From contig JANQRS010000061.1 of assembly GCA_028284445.1 (NCBI GenBank), forward strand, positions 1-64,000: a stretch of DNA of 64,000 nucleotides, written 5' to 3'. The stretch's first letter is position 1, and each line of letters starts with the position of its first letter. The position numbers were made by a program, and so were the translations under genes. The DNA is from Calditrichia bacterium (lineage in GTDB: Bacteria; Calditrichota; Calditrichia; RBG-13-44-9; J075). The notes under the pieces are model-generated. The model ran no database searches, had not been told where the DNA came from, and saw nothing but the letters and a program-made list of their open reading frames with translations. This document shows, piece by piece, positions 52,917 to 62,774 of this stretch.

Positions 52917-55900
52917 ATGAAAAAGATTCAATTGGGTGCTCTTTTGATACTGTTCGCTGTATTGCTAAGCCCTTCTATGTTTGGGTTTGGCAAGAACAAG
53001 GTTCAGTATAGAAACTTCACCTGGTACTATATTCAATCCAAGCATTTTGATGTCTACTTCTACGAAGGCGGCCAGGAGATTGCAGAATTTACAGCCGAAG
53101 TTGCAGAAGATGCATACGTGCAGCTGCAGCGCGACTGGCGTTTCGACATCAAGGAGCGGATTGTATTTATTGTGTATAATTCTCACAACGATTGGCAGCA
53201 AACCAACGTTGTCATCTCCTATCTGGAAGAAGGCATCGGCGGTGTGACCGAGCTATACAAGAATCGCGTTGTTGTTCCATTTGAGGGATCTTACGAGCAG
53301 TTTCGCCATGTAATTCACCACGAACTGGTGCATGCGGTGATGAATGATATGCTCTACGGCGGTAGCGTTCAATCGCTTATTGTCGGTGAAGTTGCCCAAG
53401 CGCCGCTATGGTTTTCTGAAGGGCTCGCCGAATTCCAGTCTTCCGGCTGGACGACCCGGATTGACATGATTGTCCGCGATGCGATTCTGAACGGCTATAT
53501 GCCGGATCTCCGCAACCTGAACTATTTCCTTGTCTATCAAGGCGGGGCATCGGTTTTCCGCTATATTGCGCAAACCTACGGGCGAAAGAAAGTCGGGGAG
53601 ATGCTGCACAAGATGCGCGGTAAAGTGACTTTTGAAAAAGTGCTGCGATCGTCTGTCGGCGTTGGCTACGAAGAATTTACTGAAAAATGGCATCGCTATC
53701 TACGGAAACAGTACTGGCCGGAAGTAGCGAATCGAAAAGAGCCTGTTGAGCTTAGTAAACAGCTGACATTCCATGCCCGCGTGCCCAATTACCTGAATGT
53801 GAGCCCGGCCATTTCCCCAAATGGTGACAAAATTGCATTTATTTCCGACCGTCGCGGTAGTCAGAACATTTACCTGATGTCGGCAGTCGATGGGCGCATT
53901 CTCAAGACTCTGGTCAAAGGTCAGCGTTCCCAGAGCTTTGAAGAACTGCATTTTCTGCGTCCCGGCATGAGCTTTAGTCCCGATGGTAAGAAAATCGTTT
54001 TGGCCGCCAAAAGCGGCGCACAAGATGCAATTTACGTGGTCGATACTCGCAACGACGATATCGATAAATATGAGCTGGAATTGGATGGCGCCTTTACGAC
54101 ATCCTGGTCACCAACCGGTGATCACGTGGCCTTTATCGGAAACAAGAGCAACCAGAGTGATGTCTATGTTTTGAATTTGAAGACCGAAGAAGTCATGCAA
54201 ATCACCAATGACATCTTCACGGACGATCATCCATCCTGGTCTCCGGACGGCAAGAAGCTGGCCTTTGTATCAGACCGGAAAGACTATTTGTATCCAAATC
54301 AGATTCCGGCCGACTTCAGAATGGTGAAATTTGACTACGAAGCACGTGATGTTTACGTTGTCGATATCAATACCAAGCAGTTGGAGCGCGTTACGGATAC
54401 GCCCTGGGAAGAGGGCAATCCGATCTTCTCCCCCGACGGCAAGACCCTGGCGTACGTCTCATCACAAAATGGTATCTCCAACCTCTTCATTCATCCGCTG
54501 AGCGATAGCGAAGGATATCCGGTTACCAATATTATCTCCGGTATTTTTCAGATCAATTGGGATCGCAACGCCAACAAGATGACCTTCAGCAGCTTCTATA
54601 AAGGCGGCTTCGACATCTTCGTGATGAACAATCCCCTGGAATTGCCAAAGGTTGAGTTGAAGAATACCCAATACGTAGAAGAGATGCGTGGCGGCGATGG
54701 CCTGCCTGTGTATGCGCGCCTCTGGGAACCTTCCGAAGAAGAAGCTGATGCAGATGATCAGCAAATTGCCGGCGAATCCCCGGCAGACTATAGTAAATAT
54801 GTGTTTAGCCCGCTGCGTCTCGAGAAAGTAGAAGAAGAGGTTGAGCCGGTTGAACTGGCCAATGAGTCCTACCAGGATAAGGACGGTAACTATAAAGTCC
54901 GAAAATACAAGCTGAAGTTCAGCCCGGATATTGTTACCGGACAGGCCGGCTATAACACCTTCTTTGGATTTTCAGGGTATACCACCTTTGCCTTCAGCGA
55001 CTTGCTCGGGGATCATAAGATCTTCCTGAACGTCAACCTCGTCTCGGATTTGAAGAATAGTGACCTCAATATCCTCTATTACTATTTGAAACGTCGCATG
55101 AGTTATGGTATCGGCGGGTATCATCAGGCCTGGTTCCTGCGAGACAATCTTGGTTTCAACTGGCAGCGTTTCAGGAACTACGGATTCAATTTCCTGACCT
55201 CTTATCCATTCAGCAAGTTCAGCCGGATGGAGTTGAGCTTAAACTGGTACAATATAGTCCTCGAGTATCTCACAAGCGGCACAGATCAGAATGACCAGAA
55301 AGTGAGCACCCTGCTACCGTCAATTTCCTACGTGCACGATTCGGTGCTCTGGGGCTATACCGGACCTATGGACGGCAAACGTTATGCGTTGAGCCTCACC
55401 GCCAGTCCGGACTACGGCAATGACAGCCGGGACTTCCGAACTCTTACCGCTGACTATCGAAAATACTGGATGGTCAACAGGGACTATGGATTTGCAATGC
55501 GCCTTTCAGGTGGAGCTAGTTTTGGAGACGATCCCCAGAACTTCTTCCTGGGTGGCATCGATAACTGGATAAATTATAAGACCAACGGCGGTTTGCGCAC
55601 CAGTGATATCGGCGATGTGTTTTTCTCTCAGTTCGCGACACCGCTTCGTGGCGCTCGTTATTACGAACGCGACGGCACACGCTTCGCACTTGCCAATATG
55701 GAATTCCGCTTCCCGCTGATTCAATACCTGGGACTCGGCTTCCCGCCGCTGCGTTTCTTTAATATTCGCGGGACGATGTTCGCAGATCTTGGAACGACGT
55801 TCAGGGCAGGCAGTGAATGGTATAATGTTGCGCCCTGGCGCGGAACAGAAATCAATGCCAGTGGACAGCGTGTGTTTAAGGACCTTGTCGGTGGCTACGG

Positions 55901-56018
55901 CGTCGGCGCTCGGGTCTTTTTGCTCTACTTCCTGGTGCGAATTGACGTTGCCTGGCCATATAACCTCGATCGTTCAGGAAAACCAATCTGGTATATTTCA
56001 CTGGGCGCCGATCTCTAA
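52917..56018 (+). CDS. Peptidase-MA / TolB-like propeller / outer-membrane barrel fusion
   Basis: 1033 aa, signal peptide 1-21. Residues ~30-260 are a gluzincin peptidase of the MA type: His135-Glu136-x-x-His139 (HHELVHAV) and third ligand Glu168 in LWFSEGLAEF. Residues ~275-575 are a PD40/TolB-type propeller with repeated SPDGKKIxFxSDR blades. After an acidic linker (~595-650) the C-terminal ~370 residues alternate aromatic strands like a BamA-family barrel (GVGARVFLLYFLVRIDVAWP near the end; last residues ISLGADL). A predicted outer-membrane protein that shows a zinc-peptidase and a propeller on one side. Ribosome site GGAG 12 bases upstream is distant. Confidence 0.85.
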   Translation: MKKIQLGALLILFAVLLSPSMFGFGKNKVQYRNFTWYYIQSKHFDVYFYEGGQEIAEFTAEVAEDAYVQLQRDWRFDIKERIVFIVYNSHNDWQQTNVVISYLEEGIGGVTELYKNRVVVPFEGSYEQFRHVIHHELVHAVMNDMLYGGSVQSLIVGEVAQAPLWFSEGLAEFQSSGWTTRIDMIVRDAILNGYMPDLRNLNYFLVYQGGASVFRYIAQTYGRKKVGEMLHKMRGKVTFEKVLRSSVGVGYEEFTEKWHRYLRKQYWPEVANRKEPVELSKQLTFHARVPNYLNVSPAISPNGDKIAFISDRRGSQNIYLMSAVDGRILKTLVKGQRSQSFEELHFLRPGMSFSPDGKKIVLAAKSGAQDAIYVVDTRNDDIDKYELELDGAFTTSWSPTGDHVAFIGNKSNQSDVYVLNLKTEEVMQITNDIFTDDHPSWSPDGKKLAFVSDRKDYLYPNQIPADFRMVKFDYEARDVYVVDINTKQLERVTDTPWEEGNPIFSPDGKTLAYVSSQNGISNLFIHPLSDSEGYPVTNIISGIFQINWDRNANKMTFSSFYKGGFDIFVMNNPLELPKVELKNTQYVEEMRGGDGLPVYARLWEPSEEEADADDQQIAGESPADYSKYVFSPLRLEKVEEEVEPVELANESYQDKDGNYKVRKYKLKFSPDIVTGQAGYNTFFGFSGYTTFAFSDLLGDHKIFLNVNLVSDLKNSDLNILYYYLKRRMSYGIGGYHQAWFLRDNLGFNWQRFRNYGFNFLTSYPFSKFSRMELSLNWYNIVLEYLTSGTDQNDQKVSTLLPSISYVHDSVLWGYTGPMDGKRYALSLTASPDYGNDSRDFRTLTADYRKYWMVNRDYGFAMRLSGGASFGDDPQNFFLGGIDNWINYKTNGGLRTSDIGDVFFSQFATPLRGARYYERDGTRFALANMEFRFPLIQYLGLGFPPLRFFNIRGTMFADLGTTFRAGSEWYNVAPWRGTEINASGQRVFKDLVGGYGVGARVFLLYFLVRIDVAWPYNLDRSGKPIWYISLGADL

Positions 56019-56050
56019 CGACGACGTCGCGTCAGTGTCCAAATTATAGA

Positions 56051-56086
56051 AAAGCCTGCTTTCGTTATGCGGAAGCAGGCTTTTTT
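56051..56086 (+). terminator. Rho-independent terminator of the peptidase-MA gene
   Basis: AAAGCCTGCTT (56051-56061) pairs perfectly with AAGCAGGCTTT (56073-56083) over an 11-base loop, followed by a T-run to 56086. It is 33 bp after the stop. Confidence 0.9.
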
Positions 56087-56088
56087 GC

Positions 56089-56135
56089 AGACATCCCCCT
56101 GAATCCCCCTTCGAAGAGGGACGCAGGGGGATGTC
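56089..56135. repeat. C/G-rich intergenic palindrome
   Basis: AGACATCCCCCTG and its exact complement CAGGGGGATGTCT enclose an imperfect inner stem with TTCGAA at its centre. It lies between the terminator and the stop of the convergent kinase, where it could stop transcription from the minus side. Similar in style to the palindromes at 10684 and 16955. Confidence 0.55.
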
Positions 56136-56151
56136 TTAATTTCTCATGGTT

Positions 56152-59100
56152 CTAATGCTTCAATACTTCAACAGGCGGGGCCTGGCCGGAAACGGCATGC
56201 AGACGGGCGCTTAAGGTTTCAATTGTGAAGGGCTTTGCAAGTAAATCGACGTCACTGCTTTCCAGCAACTCGGTTATATCGTTCTGCTCGGCATAACCGG
56301 TGCAGAGTATCACCTTGACCTTGGGTTGCAATTTCCGTAGTTCCTTGAGGGTTTCCTTACCATTCATGCCGGTCATTGCATAGTCCAGAATGACCAGATC
56401 AAACGTATCGCCTTTGACTTTGAATAGCTCAAGCGCTTCTTCACCGGAAGATACTTCCTCATGGCTATAACCCATCAGGTTTACCATGCTTCCCAGTACT
56501 TCACGGAGGTAAAATTCGTCATCTACGATAAGGATCTTGCCGTGCCCGATCTTAAGCTCACCGTTGGTGGCAACAGGCTGAGCCGGGTCCGGGGCCTGAT
56601 CGCTGGCGGGCAAAAATATCTTGAATGTGCTGCCCTTATTTTCGCGGCTTTGGAGAAGCACGTAGCCATCATGCTTTTTGAGGATACCGGAAACGATACT
56701 CAGCCCGAGTCCGGAACTCTTTTCAACGCTCTTGGTCGTAAAGAAAGGCTCGTAAATTTTGTCGCGGATTTCCTGTGGAATCCCTTTGCCTGTATCCTTG
56801 ACCGTTAGCTGCACGTAGGTACCGGGATCAAAAGCGTCGTATGGGCCGCCATTGCGAGTGATTCGGCTGATGCGCGTGCCGATTTGAATGTGGCCGCCGT
56901 TCTGCATTGCTTCCCGGGCATTATTGATCAGGTTTAGCAATAGCTGCACAATCTGATTCGGATCTGCTTTAATGGATGGCAGTTTTTTGGCCAGGAAATA
57001 CTCCAGGCGAATATTCGGACCGCAAATTTTGGCGAGAATATCGCGTGTCTCTTCGATCAGGTAATTGACATTAACCCGCTTTTCGTTGTCCTGTCCACCA
57101 CGTGCATAGGAAATGAGCTGTTTGGTAATCGCATCTGCCCGCTGGGCCATGTCAAAAATAATGCGCCCGCGTTTGCCGGTTTCACCGGCATCCGGGAATT
57201 GCTCAATCAGCTGGGCTGTGGGTAAGATAGCCCCTAGAATGTTATTGAAATCGTGTGCGATCCCCAGCGTTAAGCCACCTATGGTTTCCAGCTTTTGGGC
57301 ATGAAGCAACTGCTCTTCCAGACGAGCGAGGCGGGAAAGGTCTGCTATCTGAATGATGATTGCCGGTTGGCGGTCATGAAGCGATGGCAGGAAGGTTGCC
57401 TGGCAATGAATCTCGCGCTGATTGGCTCCCATGATTCGGAACGCGTGCTCAAATTTCTGTCCACTATGCTGAAGCTCCGTTAACTGCGGCAGCAGCGCCT
57501 GGTAGTCGTCTCCATGGACCAGGGCGTTAAAGCGCCTTAGCTGAGGCGGGATTGCGCCGTAGCCGATGATTTCCAGGAAGCGGGTGTTGTGACTGGCGAT
57601 CATGCCGTCTTGCAAAACGGCGATTCCCAGTGGCGATTGATCAAACATCGCTTCCAGGTTCAGTTCCATTTCGTTGACCTGTTGGCGAAACAGCAGGGTG
57701 TCAAGAATTTGTGTGGCACCCTGGGCAAAGAGCTGCAGCAACGAGCGATCAAGCGCATTAAACGACTGCGCCGCCGTAAAATTGACCACCGCAATGGTTG
57801 CGTGGATGTCATCCTGATAGCGCAGGCGCGCGGTGATCATCTGGTAGGTTTCTTCAAAACGGCCATGCTCGATCAATAAGTCCAGTTGCGAATCCGGAAG
57901 ATGCTCACCGAGCTCTTCACGAAGGTCTTCAAAGGCGATGATGCGGCTTTCTTCGCTGGATGTTTCAAACTGACGAAGGCTATCGATGTGTTTGATGTCC
58001 ATGGTGCGCAGCAAAAGCGCATCCTTCAAGGCAGCATTGTTGTAACCTAGGCCGGTTTTGTAGCGATAGCCGGCGATGCTCTTCAAAAGGACGCAGGCTG
58101 CCTGGGCATTGGGAATAATGCGCATGGCCATTTCAGCCAGTCGCGCATAAAATTGTTCCAGATCGCTGGTTCTGGCCAACTCTCCATTGGCCTGGTGCAA
58201 GGTCTTTGAGCGATCCATAAATTCGTGATCGGCAGTGCGACGCGGGACTTCTTTTCCCCAAAGGAAGTAGACCGGTAAATTAAATGGCTTTTGAATCGGA
58301 AAAGCGGCGAATTCGAAAATCTGGGTTTGATTGCGTTTTCGATTCCGCAATTTCAACAGCATTTTACGCGAAAGCTGTCGCGCCTTTACCAGGGATTCCC
58401 AAAAATTACTGGCAATAATTCGGGTTTCCGGGTCAAAGTGATCAAAAAAGGCCCGGGTGCTGCCGGGATGGCCATTGCCGTTTCCGTTGAGCAGGCTTTC
58501 GTGTGCAATGCCGTTTTGCGGCATTGGCGGCAGGCAATCGTCGAGTAAGGGCGTGGCAAACAGCAGTTGTCCATCCTGATTGACCACCATAGTGAGATCT
58601 GCCGGATCGTGGAGCAGCCAGCGGCAGACCCGCTTGAGCTCTTCTCCGTGTAAATGAGGTTTGTATTCTGTGCTTGCTTCGGTGAGTACGCCGCTAAATG
58701 CAACTGCGCGACCGCTTTGGTCATAGGTAATGCGTCCAATTTCGGTGACATGCTGCCAGGTTTCATCCGGCGTGATCATCCGATAGCTCATTTCATACAG
58801 TGGCTCGCGACGGCGGATCAGCGATTTTAAAATCAGTTTCAGCTGATGGAAGTCTTCCGGGTGAATAAGATCTTCCCAGTTAATTTTGACGGCGTTATTT
58901 CCCGTCTCAAGTCCGAGCTTGTGCATGAAAATCGGGCTTAGATACACAGTGTCATTAAAACGCTCCTGGATTGAGTAAAACGCCATCACGTTCAGTCGCT
59001 GAAGGCCGGCCTCAATCCGTTCACTGCTAACGGCAGAATCGGGACGCGTTTGCAAAGAATATTTTTCCTGGATATAACGTTCCAGGCTTTCAAAAATTGC

Positions 59101-59439
59101 CAGGATTTTGTTGACCAGCAAGTCCCGGCCGGTCATACTTATGTTACTATCGTTAACGATGTGCTCAATGAGCAATGAGCGCAGGCTGGCGAGACTCTTG
59201 TCAAATTCGGTTCTTGGAATCGCTGCATCGAACATTTGCGGCAGGTAAAAGTCCAGGAACTGATAAATCTTGGTTTCGTCCGAATCTTTTAAGGATTTTA
59301 CAACGAGCTGAAAGAAGGCATACCAGTCTTCCCGATGCGTAACTTCATTGACAACCGGCGCCAGACTCAACCAGTTGTTGAATAAACTTTTTCGGGCTTC
59401 TTTCATCGCTTGGCGTGATTTTGTTGGTTCGCTACTCAT
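56152..59439 (-). CDS. PAS-GAF-PAS hybrid histidine kinase
   Basis: 1095 aa, soluble. Residues ~1-145 are an all-helical domain (SLFNNWLSLAPVVN...) reminiscent of RsbRD- or globin-like N-terminal sensor domains. Then PAS (~155-265), a second diverged PAS-like region (~275-400), GAF (~420-590), PAS (~595-715), HisKA with KLETIGGLTLGIAHDFNNIL (~735), HATPase (LLNLINNAREAM; DTGKGIP; SSGLGLSIVSG) and a receiver (ILIVDDEFYLRE; LVILDYAMTGMNGKE; AKPFT). Same kinase class as the protein at 28041-31709, including the AHDFNN H-box. It stands alone as a transcription unit; no dedicated response regulator is adjacent. Confidence 0.92.
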   Translation of the reverse strand: MSSEPTKSRQAMKEARKSLFNNWLSLAPVVNEVTHREDWYAFFQLVVKSLKDSDETKIYQFLDFYLPQMFDAAIPRTEFDKSLASLRSLLIEHIVNDSNISMTGRDLLVNKILAIFESLERYIQEKYSLQTRPDSAVSSERIEAGLQRLNVMAFYSIQERFNDTVYLSPIFMHKLGLETGNNAVKINWEDLIHPEDFHQLKLILKSLIRRREPLYEMSYRMITPDETWQHVTEIGRITYDQSGRAVAFSGVLTEASTEYKPHLHGEELKRVCRWLLHDPADLTMVVNQDGQLLFATPLLDDCLPPMPQNGIAHESLLNGNGNGHPGSTRAFFDHFDPETRIIASNFWESLVKARQLSRKMLLKLRNRKRNQTQIFEFAAFPIQKPFNLPVYFLWGKEVPRRTADHEFMDRSKTLHQANGELARTSDLEQFYARLAEMAMRIIPNAQAACVLLKSIAGYRYKTGLGYNNAALKDALLLRTMDIKHIDSLRQFETSSEESRIIAFEDLREELGEHLPDSQLDLLIEHGRFEETYQMITARLRYQDDIHATIAVVNFTAAQSFNALDRSLLQLFAQGATQILDTLLFRQQVNEMELNLEAMFDQSPLGIAVLQDGMIASHNTRFLEIIGYGAIPPQLRRFNALVHGDDYQALLPQLTELQHSGQKFEHAFRIMGANQREIHCQATFLPSLHDRQPAIIIQIADLSRLARLEEQLLHAQKLETIGGLTLGIAHDFNNILGAILPTAQLIEQFPDAGETGKRGRIIFDMAQRADAITKQLISYARGGQDNEKRVNVNYLIEETRDILAKICGPNIRLEYFLAKKLPSIKADPNQIVQLLLNLINNAREAMQNGGHIQIGTRISRITRNGGPYDAFDPGTYVQLTVKDTGKGIPQEIRDKIYEPFFTTKSVEKSSGLGLSIVSGILKKHDGYVLLQSRENKGSTFKIFLPASDQAPDPAQPVATNGELKIGHGKILIVDDEFYLREVLGSMVNLMGYSHEEVSSGEEALELFKVKGDTFDLVILDYAMTGMNGKETLKELRKLQPKVKVILCTGYAEQNDITELLESSDVDLLAKPFTIETLSARLHAVSGQAPPVEVLKH

Positions 59440-59986
59440 GATCCCACAGATAGTAAGAAAGTCAGTGTTGGGCCCTGTTTATAAACTTTGGGCTTTATGC
59501 GTGGATTCACGTTGTGTTCGAAAGAAAAGGAATTGCAGCCGCCTGCAAATAACGCTTGCCACCTACCAAGTGGCGCAAAGGTCAAACTGTCCTGGTTCGG
59601 AATAGTCGGGGGCGATGAAAACAGCGGGGATACCGATGATCATCGATATTCACTACCAACCACACGATTGAGCACAGTAAATTTCCAGAAATCCGGCAGC
59701 GAACAATCTCAGTTTGTAACTATTTCCTAAATGTATAGTCTCTGAGTAAGGATTTCCAGATGTTTTTGTGCTTTTTTGGCCGGCAATCAAAAACGAATGT
59801 ATTGTGGAAACAAAGTCTATTAGCCTGCCAGGTGGTGGACAGTTGTATCAATGATCTGCGTCCGTGTAGCTAAATTAGAATCTCTCTCATCACGTCCGAA
59901 CATAACGCTGTGAAAAAATACACTGTTGAACACCATTCAATTGTGACCGAAGGATCAAGGACGGGCTTGCTGAATTTTAGAATGTA
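59440..59986. other. Intergenic, no gene recognised
   Basis: About 550 bp between two minus-strand genes. The small ORFs here have no family resemblance. A hairpin TTGCCAC...GTGGCGCAA lies near 59557-59580 and the words GGCGCAAAGG and AGCGGGGATACCGATG recall parts of a cyclic-di-GMP-I riboswitch, but the 5' conserved GGCAAACC is missing and no plus-strand gene follows (see rejected items). It should also hold the kinase promoter. Confidence 0.5.
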
Positions 59987-60376
59987 TTAGCGGAAAAGAA
60001 ACCAGCTGTCATCGACCGTATGCCGCGCAAAGGAAAGTATACCGGGTAGGGGATCAGCCGATCTTGCCACGGCCGCCAGGGTTCTTTCCAGAATATCCTG
60101 AAGTTGATCAACCGCGAATTGGTCGCGAACGACGGCCCTTTCTGTGATGTCATGACAGCGCTTGAGCGCCTTATGCCAGAGATTCCGGCAACCGGTCATA
60201 TTCTTTTTCTGGTAGTGATATGCCCCGACACTCAGTTGAATCATGGCTTGCCAAAAGCTGCGAATATCACCGGTCATGTCCTTCCAGGGGATTTCCCAAT
60301 CTTCATGGGCGTCGAAATAGCGGGCTTCACGCAAGGCCACCAGTCCGGCTCTTAAATGTGCTTCTTCTTTTGTCAT
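59987..60376 (-). CDS. DUF309-family protein
   Basis: 129 aa from ATG 60376; the longer frame to 60499 would translate the heptamer repeat (SSIKHQASSIKYQVSSI) and is rejected. Family signature: RYFDAHEDWEIPWKD, then FWQAMIQLSVGAYHYQKKNMTGCRNLWHKAL. DUF309 proteins are small all-alpha proteins with a conserved HExWE motif that may bind metal; no biochemical role is established. The heptamer array directly upstream lies in its 5' region. Confidence 0.88.
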   Translation of the reverse strand: MTKEEAHLRAGLVALREARYFDAHEDWEIPWKDMTGDIRSFWQAMIQLSVGAYHYQKKNMTGCRNLWHKALKRCHDITERAVVRDQFAVDQLQDILERTLAAVARSADPLPGILSFARHTVDDSWFLFR

Positions 60377-60412
60377 ATCACTAATTAAATTCACTTTGCT
60401 TTGTGTGGAGAT

Positions 60413-60466
60413 ATTGATACTCGATACTTGATACTTGATACTTGATGCTTGATGCTTGATGCTCGA
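60413..60466. repeat. Heptamer tandem repeat (GATACTT/GATGCTT)
   Basis: Seven to eight consecutive 7-bp units: GATACTC, GATACTT (three), GATGCTT (two to three), GATGCTC. It is the same unit family as the arrays at 1-106 and 586-613, but with A/G change at position 4 and T/G at 7. It lies 37-90 bp before the DUF309 start codon, in the likely promoter or leader. Confidence 0.9.
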
Positions 60467-60642
60467 GACTGGAAATTTACCACGGAGGACAGATAGCATT
60501 CAAACATTCCATCTCGAATCCCTGGTCTCCAATCTCTACTCTGTTTGCACATGGCTTGGTATTGATAACCGATTCTGATATATTGATTTCGGAAAACACA
60601 TCACTATTTCTTTTATACCGATAAAGAAGCAAGGGGGCAAGC

Positions 60643-62652
60643 ATGTTTCAGCGTTTTTACTCAGTTCTGACAACGGCATTGATTCTTTTCTGCGGCTGCT
60701 TGACGACCAGCGGATGGGCTCAGATGCTCAATCCGGAAGACGTCATGTCGCTCAGGCAGGCGCGTCAGGTGGTGATTCAGCCACAGGGCAATTATATCGC
60801 ATATTCACTGGCAGTGCATCGAGATGCTGATGAAAAACCGGGTAGTTCATACAGTGAATTATGGGTAACAGATATCCGTCGCGGAGACAGTCGCCCTTAT
60901 ATTCGTAAGCCAGCTTCGGTCAGCAGTATTTCCTGGACACCGGATGGCAAACTGATTCTGTTTCGGGCAAAGAGAAAACTGCAGAGTAAATATACCCAGG
61001 TTTATGCGATGCCGGTCGATGGCGGTGAACCCTACGCCGTAACCGATGCCGATCGCAATATCAGTGCCTATGCCCTGTCACCGGACGGCAGCGAAATTGC
61101 CTACATTCTTCGCGACGAAGCGCCGGAAGAGGTGAAAATGGCGCGTAAGCAGGGCTTTGATCAAAAGGTCATCGATACGTGGAGTTCGGTTAATCGCATT
61201 CATCGCGTGCCATTCGGGGGAGGGGAGGCCCAAGTCGTCAATAATGGTGTTGAGCATGTCCTGGAATTTGCCTGGAGCCCCAGCGGGCAGGAGATTGTCT
61301 ATCGCGCAACCGAGCGCCCCTTTGTTGATGATAGCTATATGCTCAGCGATAACTACGTTGTCTCTGCAAGCGGTGGCGATTCAAAAAAACTCTATGACAC
61401 CGAAGGCAAGCTGGATCTTGCGCTTATTTCGCCGGACGGCAGCCATGCCGCCTGGTTGGGCGCGACGACCTTCAATGACCCGGCAAATGGCAGTCTGTTT
61501 CTCCTCAAAAGGGACGGTAGCAGCCCACGGAATTTGATGGTGGACTTTCCGGGAACTGCAGAATCATTTATCTGGAAAGACAAATCGAAGATTATCCTGA
61601 ATGTTGTTGAAAATACCGGCAAAGTGGTCTATGAAGTTGCAGTGCCTTCAGGCAAAATGAAACCGGTTTTGAAGCCGGGGACCGCTATTCCGGGGGCAAT
61701 CTCGCTGGCCTCTGATGGGCGCACATTTGCGACCGCTGCGAGTTCGCCGATGCATCCGGCTGAAGTTTTTTCCGGAGGCTTGAAGTCCGGCAAGATGAAA
61801 CGCCTCACCAATTCCAATCCAATTCTGAATGATATGCCGCTTGGCAAGCAGGAAACCATTGCCTGGAAGGGGCCGGACGATCTGACTATCTATGGTGTTC
61901 TGGTCAAGCCGGTCGGTTATGAAAGCGGAAAGCGCTACCCTTTGCAGGTGCAGGTGCACGGCGGTCCGGAGGCAGCAAGGTTGAATACCTGGTATACCGG
62001 CTACAATCGCCCGATCCAGCTGCTTGCGCAGCGTGGCATCATGGTGCTGATTCCGAATTATCGCGCCAGTACCGGGAGGGGTGTGGCCTTTTCCAAGCTG
62101 AATCATCGCGATCCGATGGGCAAGGAATTTGATGATATTCTTGCCGGCGTCGATTACCTGGTGGATGAAGGCATGGTTGATCCGGCAAAAGTTGCGATCG
62201 GCGGTGGCTCTTATGGCGGTTACGCTGCTGCCTGGGGTGCAACAAAGCACAGTGACCGTTTTGCTGCGGCAGTCATGTTTGTCGGTATTGCCAACCAAAT
62301 TTCAAAAGGCGGACTTACCGATACGCCCCTGGAAAATGCAGTTGTGCACTGGGACATGAAAATGCATGACAATATGGATTTTGTTTGGGATCGCTCACCG
62401 CTGAAGTATATCCAGAACGCTAAGACCCCGACACTGATACTTCACGGTGAGGAAGATCGTCGTGTGCCGGTCAATCAGGCTTATGAAATGTATCGCGGAT
62501 TGAAGCATATGGATGTGCCCACTGAGCTGGTAATCTATCCCCGTGAAGGACATGGCAATCGTGAGCGGGCTCACCAATTGGACCTCTTGCAGCGTGTTCT
62601 TGGCTGGTATGAACAGTATTTGAAAACAGCACCATCCGCTCAACTCCCGTAG
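60643..62652 (+). CDS. S9-family prolyl oligopeptidase-like peptidase, secreted
   Basis: 669 aa. Signal peptide 1-27 (LTTALILFCGCLTTSGWAQ); the Cys within it is not in a good lipobox. N-terminal propeller (~30-390) with PD40-like blades (SISWTPDGKLILFRA; YALSPDGSEIAYIL). C-terminal alpha/beta hydrolase: nucleophile Ser523 in GGGSYGGYA, Asp605 in HGEEDRRVP and His637 in REGHGN. This is the DPP4/acyl-aminoacyl-peptidase branch. It would degrade short peptides in the periplasm or outside. Single gene with its own promoter region. Confidence 0.94.
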   Translation: MFQRFYSVLTTALILFCGCLTTSGWAQMLNPEDVMSLRQARQVVIQPQGNYIAYSLAVHRDADEKPGSSYSELWVTDIRRGDSRPYIRKPASVSSISWTPDGKLILFRAKRKLQSKYTQVYAMPVDGGEPYAVTDADRNISAYALSPDGSEIAYILRDEAPEEVKMARKQGFDQKVIDTWSSVNRIHRVPFGGGEAQVVNNGVEHVLEFAWSPSGQEIVYRATERPFVDDSYMLSDNYVVSASGGDSKKLYDTEGKLDLALISPDGSHAAWLGATTFNDPANGSLFLLKRDGSSPRNLMVDFPGTAESFIWKDKSKIILNVVENTGKVVYEVAVPSGKMKPVLKPGTAIPGAISLASDGRTFATAASSPMHPAEVFSGGLKSGKMKRLTNSNPILNDMPLGKQETIAWKGPDDLTIYGVLVKPVGYESGKRYPLQVQVHGGPEAARLNTWYTGYNRPIQLLAQRGIMVLIPNYRASTGRGVAFSKLNHRDPMGKEFDDILAGVDYLVDEGMVDPAKVAIGGGSYGGYAAAWGATKHSDRFAAAVMFVGIANQISKGGLTDTPLENAVVHWDMKMHDNMDFVWDRSPLKYIQNAKTPTLILHGEEDRRVPVNQAYEMYRGLKHMDVPTELVIYPREGHGNRERAHQLDLLQRVLGWYEQYLKTAPSAQLP

Positions 62653-62695
62653 AAGATTCTAGTTGACGGTTTTTCGTTGAGCAATGTTCGGCGCT

Positions 62696-62718
62696 CGTGC
62701 GCGGCTCTGCCGCGCACG
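62696..62718. repeat. GC-rich hairpin between convergent genes
   Basis: CGTGCGCGG and CCGCGCACG form a perfect 9-bp stem over a CTCTG loop, 44 bp after the S9 peptidase stop. No T-run follows, so its use as a terminator is uncertain. Confidence 0.55.
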
Positions 62719-62774
62719 CGGTTCAACTGGCATACTGTAAACCGGAAAATCTGTAAATCTGCAAATTGGAATAC

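Noticed and set aside
59540..59640. Sequence with words recalling a cyclic-di-GMP-I riboswitch (GGCGCAAAGG and AGCGGGGATACCGATG)
   Set aside because: The 5' conserved GGCAAACC segment is missing, pairing could not be closed by eye, and no plus-strand gene follows. A covariance-model search would settle it.
60377..60499. N-terminal extension of the DUF309 protein
   Set aside because: It would translate the heptamer array into SSIKxQ repeats; the family signature begins after the ATG at 60376.
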